From an uncultured Oscillospiraceae bacterium (GTDB taxonomy: Bacteria > Bacillota > Clostridia > Oscillospirales > Ruminococcaceae): DNA of 64,000 bases. The stretch is taken from contig CAKSPC010000003.1 in NCBI GenBank assembly GCA_934481445.1, forward strand, positions 24,934 through 88,933, written 5' to 3'. The position numbers were made by a program, and so were the translations under genes. A model generated the notes under the pieces. The model saw nothing but the letters and a program-made list of their open reading frames with translations, was not told the DNA's origin and did no database searches. Shown in pieces: positions 33,622 to 41,554 of the stretch (position 1 is its first letter; every line of letters starts with the position of its first letter).

Positions 33622-35127
33622 ATGGCAAACGAGAACGAGGAGATCAGGGAGCTCACCGCAGAGGAGCTTGACGAACAGCATCGCGTAAGACTGGATAAGC
33701 TTGCGGCGCTTAAGGCTGCGGGCAAGGATCCCTACACCATCACAAAGTACCCTGTAACTATATACAACAGCGAGATCCGCGAGAGATTTGACGAGCTGGA
33801 GAACAGCGACGTCGTTATCGCCGGCAGAATGATGACCCGCCGCGTTATGGGCAAGGCGAGCTTCATCGATGTGCGCGACGCGTCCGACAGAATGCAGGTC
33901 TACGTTAGATTGAACGATGTCGGCGAGGATGTTTACCCCGAGTTCAAGAAGTGGGACATCGGCGATATCGTAGGCGTTAAGGGCAAGGTTTTCCGCACAA
34001 AGATGGGCGAGATATCCGTCCATGCGGAGGAGATAACACTGCTGTCCAAATCCCTGCTGCCCCTGCCCGAAAAGTGGCACGGCCTGAAGGATAAGGAGGA
34101 GCGCTACAGAAAGCGCTACCTCGACCTCATCGCTAATCCCGAGGTAAAGGACACGTTCATCAAGCGCTCGAGAATTCTGCGCGAGATAAGAGCATTCCTC
34201 GACGGTCACGGATATGTAGAGGTCGATACCCCCGTGCTTCTCCCGCTGGAGATTGGCGCGGCTGCGCGTCCTTTCAAGACTCACCACAACGCGCTTGACA
34301 TTGATATGTATATGCGCATAGAAACCGAACTGTACTTAAAGCGCCTTATCGTCGGCGGCTTTGACAAGGTTTACGAAGTAGGACGTATCTTCAGAAATGA
34401 GGGTATGGACGCTACTCATAACCCCGAGTTCACCTCCATCGAGATGTATCAGGCGTACATGAACTATTTCGAGATGATGGACCTCATCGAGGACCTGTAC
34501 CGCACGGTTACGCTGAATGTCTGCGGCACGGATACCGTTCCCTATCAGGGCAGGGAAATTGCTGTCGGCAAGCCCTGGGAGCGCCTTACCATGATAGAAG
34601 CGGTAAAGAAGTACGCGGGTGTTGACTACAATGACTGGGCGGACGACGCTGCAGCGCGCGCCTGCGCAAAGGAGCACCACGTTGAAGAGGAGCTGGACGA
34701 GAACTCCACAAAGGGTCACGTTCTTATCGCGTTCTTCGAGGCGTTTGTTGAGGATAGGCTCATTCAGCCCACCATCATTTACGATTACCCCGTTGAGAAC
34801 TCCCCGCTGGCAAAGAGAAAGCCCGAATTCCCCGCTTTCACGGAGCGTTTCGAGTATTTCATCAACGGCACGGAGTTCGGCAATGCGTTCTCCGAGCTGA
34901 ACGATCCGCTTGACCAGCGCGAGCGTTTTGTAAAGCAGGTCGCTGCGAAGCGTGCGCAGGGCGGAAACGATGCGCAGGTGGACGAGGACTTCCTCACCGC
35001 GCTGGAATACGGTCTGCCGCCGACAGCGGGACTTGGCTTCGGCTTCGACAGACTTGTAATGCTGCTGACCGATTCGCCGAGCATAAGAGATGTTCTGCTC
35101 TTCCCGACGATGAAGCCGCAGGCATAA
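33622..35127 (+). CDS. lysS: Lysyl-tRNA synthetase (class II)
   Basis: A 501-residue class II synthetase. The N-terminal OB-fold anticodon domain runs from about 60 to 150; motif 2 is FRNEGMDATHNPEFTSIEMYQAY and motif 3 is GLGFGFDRLVMLL. It starts 3 nt after greA and probably shares its transcript, ending in a terminator at 35140-35160. Length and motifs are normal for the family. Confidence 0.98.
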   Translation: MANENEEIRELTAEELDEQHRVRLDKLAALKAAGKDPYTITKYPVTIYNSEIRERFDELENSDVVIAGRMMTRRVMGKASFIDVRDASDRMQVYVRLNDVGEDVYPEFKKWDIGDIVGVKGKVFRTKMGEISVHAEEITLLSKSLLPLPEKWHGLKDKEERYRKRYLDLIANPEVKDTFIKRSRILREIRAFLDGHGYVEVDTPVLLPLEIGAAARPFKTHHNALDIDMYMRIETELYLKRLIVGGFDKVYEVGRIFRNEGMDATHNPEFTSIEMYQAYMNYFEMMDLIEDLYRTVTLNVCGTDTVPYQGREIAVGKPWERLTMIEAVKKYAGVDYNDWADDAAARACAKEHHVEEELDENSTKGHVLIAFFEAFVEDRLIQPTIIYDYPVENSPLAKRKPEFPAFTERFEYFINGTEFGNAFSELNDPLDQRERFVKQVAAKRAQGGNDAQVDEDFLTALEYGLPPTAGLGFGFDRLVMLLTDSPSIRDVLLFPTMKPQA

Positions 35128-35139
35128 ATATAAAGATCA

Positions 35140-35160
35140 GAGCCGCCTTTCGGGCGGCTC
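35140..35160 (+). terminator. Terminator of the ftsEX-lysS transcript
   Basis: An 8-bp GC-rich stem (GAGCCGCC/GGCGGCTC) with a 5-nt loop, 12 bp after the lysS stop; the T-tract is poor. Confidence 0.55.
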
Positions 35161-35237
35161 TTAAGGTATAACAAATAGTTTTAGGGGATATTCTTCCCGA
35201 AAAGAAACAAACCTCATTTACGGGAAACGGAGGGCTC

Positions 35238-36026
35238 ATGGCAGCGAAAAACGACGACGAACAGCGCAAGCAGCAGGAATACCGCGAGCTTCTGAAGCTT
35301 AAACAGGGCATGATAGAGGAAAGCGACCTTATACCCGAATCGGGCTACGAGGGTAATGTTGAACTGCACGGCGCGAAAAAGGTAGAAAATTTCTTCTACC
35401 ATTATAAAATAATCATCATCGTGGCGGTGATAGCTGCGGCGTTCCTTTCGTTCATGATATACCAGACCGCAACGAGGAAGAAGAACGACCTCTACGTCCT
35501 CGTGATAAATACCACGGGGGATTACGGGCTGTATTCAAGGCTGGACGAGCTGGAAGAAGCGCTGGAGAAATACTGCCCCGACTTTGACGAAAACGGGTAC
35601 GTCCACGTTGGCGTGAACTACATTGACCTTTACACGGGCGGCGGCATGAGCGACTATTCCGACGCGCAGGGCATGAAGTTCCAGTCGGAGCTGCTAACCG
35701 GCGACAGCCAGATGTACATTGCAGACGCGGGTCTTGTGGATTACCTTTCCGAGAGGATAGGCACCGACCTTTCGATGTTCGGCGATTTTTCGGAGGAGTA
35801 TCCGGAGGCGGTATTCGGCGACGGTTACGGGCTGGTGCTGAATTCTACATTGCTATCGGAGGACATCCGCTGGACGCAGTGCCCGGATGACATCGGGATT
35901 TATGTCAGGACGGTCGTCGAGAACATGACGGGCAACGACGAAAACGCGCAGGAGCAGCGCAGGCGCGCCGAGATAGTGCTCGGGAACATTATAAACGGCA
36001 ACGTGGTCAATCCCGCCGAGGACTAA
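35238..36026 (+). CDS. Single-pass membrane protein of unknown function
   Basis: I do not recognise this family. The 262-residue product has a charged cytoplasmic N-terminus (about 1-55), one membrane helix (IIIIVAVIAAAFLSFMIY, about 57-76) and an acidic extracellular region. That region starts with NDLYVLVINTTGDYGLYSRLDELEEALEKYCPDFDENG, with a strand-helix start like a solute-binding or thioredoxin-like fold, but no diagnostic motif follows. GGAGG precedes the ATG. It is separated from lysS by a hairpin and from the next, opposite gene by about 100 bp. Confidence 0.8.
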   Translation: MAAKNDDEQRKQQEYRELLKLKQGMIEESDLIPESGYEGNVELHGAKKVENFFYHYKIIIIVAVIAAAFLSFMIYQTATRKKNDLYVLVINTTGDYGLYSRLDELEEALEKYCPDFDENGYVHVGVNYIDLYTGGGMSDYSDAQGMKFQSELLTGDSQMYIADAGLVDYLSERIGTDLSMFGDFSEEYPEAVFGDGYGLVLNSTLLSEDIRWTQCPDDIGIYVRTVVENMTGNDENAQEQRRRAEIVLGNIINGNVVNPAED

Positions 36027-36126
36027 CCGCTTATCACCCGATCGGATTTATCCCCCGCGGGAAACGGCGAGGGCGCTCCCCTTACATCCGTCGGGATATA
36101 CTCGGCGGGGGCGGCTCTGCGCTTCC

Positions 36127-36570
36127 TCACAGGTAGCGTTTAAGGTGATCGCAGAATGCCTGCTCGCGGCGGAGAAGCTCCTCGGAGTCGTCGCGGATGC
36201 TCTGCTCGGCGGCGTGGGAGCGGTTGACGGCGTGCTGCATATCTATGATACCCATGGTGGTGCCGCGCACCATGATCTTTGCAAGGTTTGCGCTGCTTTT
36301 ATTGTTGGCGGTCTGCATGGCTATGCTCATCTTTGCCATTGTCTTGGCGTAGGGCGGCACGGATTTTGGCGTTTCGCCGCGGCGTGACAGCTCGGTGCGG
36401 GTCTGCCGGGCTACGTTTTTGTAGCGCTCGCGCTCGGCGGCAAGTTCGCCGTAGAATTTTGTATTGCGGCAGCGCTTCATGATATCGCCGGTGGATTCGT
36501 ATGCCATTTCGGCGTTGCGGTAGATGCTGTTGAGAATTTCCGCGCTCTGGCGGTTTTTGAAATCACTCAT
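36127..36570 (-). CDS. Small all-helical protein of unknown function
   Basis: The 147-residue product is hydrophilic and predicted entirely helical: EILNSIYRNAEMAYESTGDIMKRCRNTKFYGELAAERERYKN...AKTMAKMSIAMQTANNKSSANLAKIMVRGTTMGIIDMQHAVNRSHAAEQSIRD. Four helices of similar length suggest a ferritin-like or DUF2383-type bundle, but the metal-ligand pattern of ferritins is not evident. The ATG at 36570 is chosen over one 5 codons upstream because that gives the natural MSDFKNR start. Its neighbour is divergent. The function is unknown. Confidence 0.7.
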   Translation of the reverse strand: MSDFKNRQSAEILNSIYRNAEMAYESTGDIMKRCRNTKFYGELAAERERYKNVARQTRTELSRRGETPKSVPPYAKTMAKMSIAMQTANNKSSANLAKIMVRGTTMGIIDMQHAVNRSHAAEQSIRDDSEELLRREQAFCDHLKRYL

Positions 36571-36698
36571 GTAGAAAAACCTCACTTTCTGCGGATATTG
36601 TTCGCGGAAAAATCGGAAATATTACTCCCGCGGGAAAAAACGGCGGGTAGGATAAGTTGCCGCCATGCAGGAAGCAAGGGCGGACGGGAAGGGAAACA

Positions 36699-37280
36699 AT
36701 GAAAAGACAATCCTTTTTGATATGCACCCTGAAGGGAATAGGGTACATAGTTCTCGGAAATGTAATGTGCCTGTTTCTTACGATGGCGCTTACGATGTTC
36801 GGCGACGTGCTGTTTCTTAAAATCGCCGCGATGCTGTGCGGCACGCTGATATTCTACTCGCTGATATTCACGGTGGCATGGAAAGACGGAGTGCGGGAGC
36901 GCAGCCTTGTGAAGCTTAACCGCGTCGGGAAAGAGAAGAAGCGCAGGTGGATATTCGTCGGGCTTATCATGTTCGTGTTTGCGGCGGCGCCGACGATAGT
37001 TCTGCTGGCGAACAAGCTGTTCTTCCCCGATGGGGACACGCTGTTTGCGTATCGTTTCCTGAGCGGCAGCGCGTATCCGTTCATACTTACGTTCGTTCCG
37101 CCGGTAATAACGGAGAACGAGGCCTGGGTGCAGACCTCCATGCGGCAGATAGACAACATGACAGCGCTGTTCCCTGCTCTGATGATACTGTATTATGTGT
37201 TCATCCCCGCGGTAACGCAGCTTGGGTTCTGGTGCGGGTATGAGGATAAGCTTAGCAAGGATAAGATCATGTATAAGTGA
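36699..37280 (+). CDS. Polytopic membrane protein of unknown function
   Basis: A 193-residue hydrophobic protein with about four membrane segments (for example FLICTLKGIGYIVLGNVMCLFLTMALTMF, ILIFYSLIFTVAW-type and WIFVGLIMFVFAAAPTIVLLANKLFF). It has no family motif that I know. The ATG at 36699 is preferred over one 14 codons earlier because it directly precedes the first hydrophobic segment and has a purine-rich leader. It ends shortly before repeat copy f. Confidence 0.7.
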   Translation: MKRQSFLICTLKGIGYIVLGNVMCLFLTMALTMFGDVLFLKIAAMLCGTLIFYSLIFTVAWKDGVRERSLVKLNRVGKEKKRRWIFVGLIMFVFAAAPTIVLLANKLFFPDGDTLFAYRFLSGSAYPFILTFVPPVITENEAWVQTSMRQIDNMTALFPALMILYYVFIPAVTQLGFWCGYEDKLSKDKIMYK

Positions 37281-37324
37281 TGTTTCTTGTGTGATTTAGT
37301 TAAACTTAAACGGCTGTAAGTTGC

Positions 37325-37540
37325 AATAGACTGTGGGGGGAAAACTCTTGTTTTCCCCCCACACCCCCTTTAGCGCCTTGGAAGTCGTTTAAACTTATAT
37401 TAATCATGCGCTTGCTTTATCGTAATGTTAAAACAATTTCCTATGCGCCTTTTGCGGGGGCGCTGCCCCCTGCACCCCTGCCAGCCTTTTGTAAAAGGCT
37501 GGACCGAAAACTTTTAATACGCTACGCGGGAAGTTTACAA
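37325..37540 (+). repeat. Interspersed hairpin-rich repeat, copy f
   Basis: Has the main perfect hairpin (37332-37363), TTTAGCGCCTTGG, a GGGGGCGCTGCCCCC hairpin and, like copy a, the CCAGCCTTTT/AAAAGGCTGG hairpin (37481-37502) with the CGAAAACTTTTA..CGCTACGCGG tail. It occupies the gap between the convergent membrane-protein gene and the 54-codon gene. Confidence 0.8.
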
Positions 37541-37552
37541 GTGGTCTGCTAT

Positions 37553-37717
37553 TTACAGGTCATCCGCGTCCTGCACGGGCTTCTCAAACGGATTTATCGG
37601 CACGCCCGTATACATCCCCTGCGGGTCTGTGAGAACATTCTGCATCAACGCGAAATCCTCCTGCGGCAGCGTATCCTCATCGCGGCTTCTGCGCGCTTTT
37701 TTATCATCGAAATACAT
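37553..37717 (-). CDS. Small acidic protein, 54 residues, unknown function
   Basis: A short gene read from ATG 37717 (GAGGTG 6 nt upstream) to TAA at 37553. The product starts MYFDDKKARRSRDEDTLP and ends NPFEKPVQDADDL; the C-terminal PVQDADDL motif and the YTGVP segment recur in small hypothetical proteins of related clostridia as I recall, but I cannot name a function. It stands just downstream of repeat copy f and 52 bp before the GH5-like gene's stop. Small spore or regulatory protein is possible; nothing proves it. Confidence 0.65.
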   Translation of the reverse strand: MYFDDKKARRSRDEDTLPQEDFALMQNVLTDPQGMYTGVPINPFEKPVQDADDL

Positions 37718-37740
37718 GGTATCACCTCAACATACGAAAT

Positions 37741-37765
37741 AAGGCGGGGCATTGCGCTCCGCCTT
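37741..37765 (-). terminator. Possible terminator of the GH5-like gene
   Basis: Stem AAGGCGG/CCGCCTT with an 11-nt loop just after the stop codon of the GH5-like gene at 37770; the following tract is AT-rich but has no long T run. Confidence 0.45.
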
Positions 37766-37769
37766 AATA

Positions 37770-38963
37770 TTATGTGATCTTTTCCGAAGGATATGTTGCA
37801 AATTCATGGTAAGCGCCCTTTGCAGGGGTATAGGACAATCCCCTCGTCGCACGCTGCAGTGCGCTTTCCATCTCATGATAAAACCACTTGTAGGTTTCCC
37901 GGTCGACCTGCCCGCCGCTGTCCCACATGAATGTTCCGATATCGTAATCGTCGCACATTTTAACAAGCTTCTCGCAGAAGAAAACTTCGCTGTCGAGGTC
38001 GTCGCCGCTGGCGGCGTATTCGCTGATGATAACGGGCACGCCCTTGTCGGCGAAATTTGTTTTCAGCATATCGACAAGGCGTTCCATCTCCCGCTGTTCC
38101 TCTGCGGTGCCCCATGTGCTCTGTATGTTTGTCTTGCAGAACTGCCACGGGGTATAATAATGTACGGAAAGAATGCATTTTCCCGCGGGGTCGTTCGGCA
38201 TTACAAATTTTCTGTCGCAGGTCTGCTCGATATCCGCCGCATATCCCGCGACAACAAGGTGCCGTTCGGGATTATTTCCGCCGCTGCTTCGGATGGTGTC
38301 TACGAAGGCGCTGTTCAGGCTGTTGAGGGTTTCGTAGGCTTTTTCTGCGGGGATGTTGTCAAACGCAACCTCGCTCATGCTTTCAAACAGCAGCCGCTCG
38401 TTGTAGTCCCTGAAGCGCTCCGCTATCTGCCCCCACAGCCTTGTGTACCGTTTAAAGGTGATATTGTGCTTCGAAACGGCGTTGTTTATCCACGCGCTGT
38501 CCTGCTGCATATTTATTATAACGTACATTCCGCAGTTATATGCGAAATCCACCACCTGCTGAACGCGGTTGAGCCATTCCTCGCTGATATTGTTGTCGTT
38601 GTCGATGTGATCCCGCCATGTAACGGGGATCCGCACGGCGTTCACGCCCTCGTCCACCAGCGACGCGAAAAGCTCGCGGGTGGCATATGGATTGCCGCCG
38701 TAGGTTTCGTCTATTTCGGCGCCGTCCGCAGTGGTTTCGCCGTCGGCAAGGCACACATCCAGCGAGTTCCCGAGGTTCCAGCCTATGCGGATGCTGCTGA
38801 CAAGCTGCTGCGATGACATTTCTATCATAGAGGCGGGCTTGTCAGCGGTGGGGTCGTCGCCGAATATCGAGCTTATGTCGCCGCTCGTCGGCGTATCCCC
38901 CGCGGAGCAGCCGGTCAGCAGTGCCGCCGAAAGCAGGACAGCCCCGATTTTTGTCATTTTCAT
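37770..38963 (-). CDS. GH5-family (cellulase-fold) lipoprotein with altered active site
   Basis: A 397-residue exported lipoprotein: signal MKMTKIGAVLLSAALLTGC (lipobox LTGC, Cys19), a short Thr/Ser/Asp linker and a GH5 TIM barrel (about 50-395). Retained family features: WNLGNSLD, VRIPVTW (Arg), SVHYYTPW (His and Tyr), VIISEYAA (nucleophile Glu) and MWDSGG (Trp). Two positions invariant in GH5 look changed: the His-His/Asn segment reads NMQQDSAW, and the Asn before the acid/base Glu is Ser (ESMSEV). Activity may therefore be weak or the role one of carbohydrate binding. It has its own promoter and a leader hairpin. The start is ATG 38963; a longer frame would precede the signal peptide by 22 residues. 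Confidence 0.85.
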   Translation of the reverse strand: MKMTKIGAVLLSAALLTGCSAGDTPTSGDISSIFGDDPTADKPASMIEMSSQQLVSSIRIGWNLGNSLDVCLADGETTADGAEIDETYGGNPYATRELFASLVDEGVNAVRIPVTWRDHIDNDNNISEEWLNRVQQVVDFAYNCGMYVIINMQQDSAWINNAVSKHNITFKRYTRLWGQIAERFRDYNERLLFESMSEVAFDNIPAEKAYETLNSLNSAFVDTIRSSGGNNPERHLVVAGYAADIEQTCDRKFVMPNDPAGKCILSVHYYTPWQFCKTNIQSTWGTAEEQREMERLVDMLKTNFADKGVPVIISEYAASGDDLDSEVFFCEKLVKMCDDYDIGTFMWDSGGQVDRETYKWFYHEMESALQRATRGLSYTPAKGAYHEFATYPSEKIT

Positions 38964-39040
38964 AATATAGCCTTTCAAATACAGGTGCGAAATGTCATGC
39001 CGCATCGTCCCGCGGCATACATTATACAAAACATACTTTA

Positions 39041-39069
39041 ATTATAACATATCAGCGAGGATTTTTCAA
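39041..39069 (-). promoter_or_regulatory. Sigma-A promoter of the GH5-like gene
   Basis: On the minus strand TTGAAA (39069-39064), 17 bp, TATAAT (39046-39041). The leader (about 70 nt) includes the hairpin ATGCCGC/GCGGCAT. Confidence 0.7.
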
Positions 39070-39130
39070 TATCAATAAGTGTCAAAGCGGAGCGTTATCT
39101 TTTTAACAACTCTCCACATTCTTTTCCACG

Positions 39131-39281
39131 TTCTCAACATGGTTTTCAACAGCGAAAAGGGGCATAAACACTTATATCTGACATTTTTTCGGCGTATTTT
39201 GTTGAAAACTTTTTTCAACCGGGTGATATTTCAACGTTTTTAACCTGCTTCTCAACAGTTTTTACAGTTGAAAAGGTTGAA
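39131..39281. promoter_or_regulatory. Cluster of TCAAC/GTTGA motifs
   Basis: At least eight copies of a TTnTCAAC-type motif in both orientations lie between the divergent GH5-like and GH25 genes: 39131, 39143, 39201 (inverted), 39212, 39229, 39249, 39267 (inverted) and 39276 (inverted). This suggests a multi-site operator. The remaining parts of the 568-bp gap 38964-39531 are AT-rich and hold the two divergent promoters and no gene. Confidence 0.4.
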
Positions 39282-39411
39282 TTTATTTTGAGCAAATTCA
39301 CAAATATCAAATAAAATTTCACATTATTATGTTTATTTTTGCTCTTGCATAAAAAATTAGGCCTTTTTCGTGTGCCGGAAGAAATTTCTTTTAAAATATT
39401 ACGGAAAACAT

Positions 39412-39440
39412 TTGACAAATCGGATGAAATGTGCGACAAT
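39412..39440 (+). promoter_or_regulatory. Probable promoter of the GH25 gene
   Basis: TTGACA (39412-39417), 17 bp, GACAAT (39435-39440); the -10 is weak. A leader of about 85 nt follows. Confidence 0.5.
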
Positions 39441-39531
39441 AGTACTATAGGCGCAGTTCCGTTTGGCGGCACTGCCGTAATGGGGTACAGGAGAAAAATA
39501 AACGTTCTATATTACATCGGAGTGAAAAAAC

Positions 39532-41058
39532 ATGAATCTTTTCAAAAAAACATTATCCCTCCTGCTGGCGGCTTCCATCGCGCTGGGGAGCGCGGGCGCT
39601 GCCTATGCTGATAACATCATCATCGGCACATGGGCGCCGCCCTCCGAATCGGACAGCGCCGCAGACACCGCCGAGAGCGAGGACAGCAAGCCCGAAAGCG
39701 GCGTTGACCTTTCCGATACGACCTATACCCCCGAGGACATCAGCACCTACACCAAATGGGACGGCGAAACTTTCTTCGAGGCGGGCACCAACTACTACAT
39801 AGACTCCGCCGTAAAACTCAAGAAAAAGCTTACCCTCCCCGAGGGCAGCAGGCTCATCCTCTGCGCGGGGGCGGAGCTGCTTGTCTACGGCGGCGCAAGG
39901 TTAAGCATTGCGGGCAATATGGTGGCGGAGCCGAAATCATCCATAAAAACTTCGGGAACATTCACTGTAAAGGAAAATGCGGGGTTTGAGTGCTACGGCG
40001 AATTCTCCGCAACGAAAAGCTCCGTTGTCAATATTTCCAGCGAATACATCATCCGCCACAGCGCAAAGGCGGTATTTTCGGGCGCGGTCAACATCTATAA
40101 AACAGGTATCTTCCTGAACTACGGCAACACCACCCTCACCGCAAGCTCCAAAACAATGATAACCGGCGAATGGCAGACTCCCGAGGACGGCAGACTTTAC
40201 TGCAAGGGTTACCTCGGCATAACCATAAACGGCCGCGCAACGCAGGCGGGTTATTTCCTGCTGGGCGGCGAGATGGTCAACAGCGGCGTTTCTATTTTTG
40301 AAAGCACGGTAAGATATTACAAGATGAAGACCGCAAGGTTCGCGGTTTCCAAGAGCAGCCGCTTCATCGATTACCGCAACGGCACCGACACCACCGGCAG
40401 CAACATCGGCAACAGGACCGATGTCGGCGCAAAGGGCATCGACGTTTCCTATGCGCAGGGCGCCGTCGACTGGGCGGCGGTAAAGAAAGCTGGCATACAG
40501 TTCGCGATGATAAGGGCTTCCCGCGGGTCGACGGGCAGCAAGCCGATGGCTAAGGACACCACCTTCGACTATAACATAACCGAAGCCACGAAAAACGGCA
40601 TAAGGGTCGGAGTTTATCATTACCTTTACGCCACCACCGAGGCGGAGGCAAGGAAAGAAGCGCAGTTCTTCATCAGCACCATTTCCCCGTACAAGCTTAC
40701 CTACCCCGTTGTTCTGGATGTTGAGGAGCAGTATCAGGCGAACCTCGGCAAGACAAAGCTCACGAACATTGTAAAGGCGTTCCTCGATGAAGTCAAGAAT
40801 GCGGGCTATTACGGCATGATATATTCCAACAAGACATGGCTGACGCAGTACCTTGATATGAACAAGCTTTCGGAATATGATGTATGGCTGGCGCAGTGGA
40901 ACGAGGTGCCGACATACACCGGCGACTTCGGAATATGGCAGTATTCGGCGAAGGGCATTGTTTCGGGCATAGACGGCTACGTCGACCTCAACCTTTCGTA
41001 CAAGAATTATTCGCAGATAATACGCAGCGGCGGGTATAACAACCTCGCGGTGTTGTAA
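39532..41058 (+). CDS. Secreted GH25 (lysozyme-type) muramidase
   Basis: A 508-residue secreted protein. The signal peptide MNLFKKTLSLLLAASIALGSAGAAYA is cut near residue 26. An acidic linker and a region of short repeated beta strands (about 60-280: KLTLPEGSRLILCAGAELLVYGGARLSI...) form a probable beta-helix. The C-terminal GH25 domain (about 300-500) has KGIDVSYAQGAVDWAAVKKAGIQFAMIRAS at its start and the catalytic acidic pair in VVLDVEEQ. GH25 enzymes hydrolyse peptidoglycan glycan chains, so it may act on its own wall or on other bacteria. A good terminator follows the stop. No cell-wall-binding motif such as choline repeats or LPXTG is seen. Confidence 0.93.
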   Translation: MNLFKKTLSLLLAASIALGSAGAAYADNIIIGTWAPPSESDSAADTAESEDSKPESGVDLSDTTYTPEDISTYTKWDGETFFEAGTNYYIDSAVKLKKKLTLPEGSRLILCAGAELLVYGGARLSIAGNMVAEPKSSIKTSGTFTVKENAGFECYGEFSATKSSVVNISSEYIIRHSAKAVFSGAVNIYKTGIFLNYGNTTLTASSKTMITGEWQTPEDGRLYCKGYLGITINGRATQAGYFLLGGEMVNSGVSIFESTVRYYKMKTARFAVSKSSRFIDYRNGTDTTGSNIGNRTDVGAKGIDVSYAQGAVDWAAVKKAGIQFAMIRASRGSTGSKPMAKDTTFDYNITEATKNGIRVGVYHYLYATTEAEARKEAQFFISTISPYKLTYPVVLDVEEQYQANLGKTKLTNIVKAFLDEVKNAGYYGMIYSNKTWLTQYLDMNKLSEYDVWLAQWNEVPTYTGDFGIWQYSAKGIVSGIDGYVDLNLSYKNYSQIIRSGGYNNLAVL

Positions 41059-41070
41059 GCGATAATAATG

Positions 41071-41103
41071 GCGCCGCTTCGTTAATGGGAGCGGCGCTTT
41101 TTT
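41071..41103 (+). terminator. Rho-independent terminator of the GH25 gene
   Basis: Eight-bp GC stem (GCGCCGCT/AGCGGCGC), 11-nt loop and six T, 12 bp after the stop codon. Confidence 0.85.
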
Positions 41104-41134
41104 CGGAGGATACATCATAAAAATACAAACATAC

Positions 41135-41298
41135 TTCGGAAAGTACGGTGAGGAGATAATTTCGCTTATCCTCGGCTTTCCGAAAGACCGACAGGGCTTC
41201 CCTGCCGAAAAAACTAATTTCCCGGCAGAAACTGCATAGTTTGTTTTCCGGATCCGTAATATTCCGCCCGCAGACGTATTTTTCCGCGGGCATTTTTG
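41135..41298 (+). ncRNA. Candidate structured RNA or leader ending in a terminator
   Basis: Between the GH25 terminator and the glgP promoter lie a 9-bp perfect outer stem (TTCGGAAAG 41135-41143 / CTTTCCGAA 41176-41184) enclosing a GAGG..CCTC hairpin, a CAGGG/CCCTG hairpin (about 41191-41205), a competing CTGCCG/CGGCAG pairing (41202-41207/41223-41228) and a GCCCGC/GCGGGC stem followed by T5 (41266-41297). I match it to no known riboswitch class. The rest of the 496-bp gap 41059-41554 holds the two flanking signals. Confidence 0.4.
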
Positions 41299-41478
41299 TT
41301 TGCACCGGTGTGCCTTTCGGCTTCGGGCTGAGCCAAAGCAGGCATGGACGGGTCAGCTTTTGGGAAAATGATATGGTTCGGTAATCGTTTACTACAAAAA
41401 AGAGATATTAAAATTGTCAAAAATGCACAAACAAAATCATTTTGTTTTGTTCTAACTTACAGTTATCGTATATATTAC

Positions 41479-41507
41479 TTGAATTTTTGGGGGATTCGGT
41501 GTATAAT
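41479..41507 (+). promoter_or_regulatory. Sigma-A promoter of glgP
   Basis: TTGAAT (41479-41484), 17 bp, TATAAT (41502-41507). Start near 41514, 41 nt before the ATG. Confidence 0.8.
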
Positions 41508-41554
41508 TAGTGTGTAGTAATATATCGCAAGAAATTGAAAGGGGATATAACTAA

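Noticed and set aside
39061-39330. Replication-origin-like AT-rich region with many CAAC motifs
   Set aside because: No dnaA, dnaN or rpmH nearby and the motifs do not match the TTATCCACA DnaA box closely.
41104-41134. GGAGG at 41105 as a start for a small gene after the GH25 terminator
   Set aside because: No in-frame start codon with a useful frame follows it.
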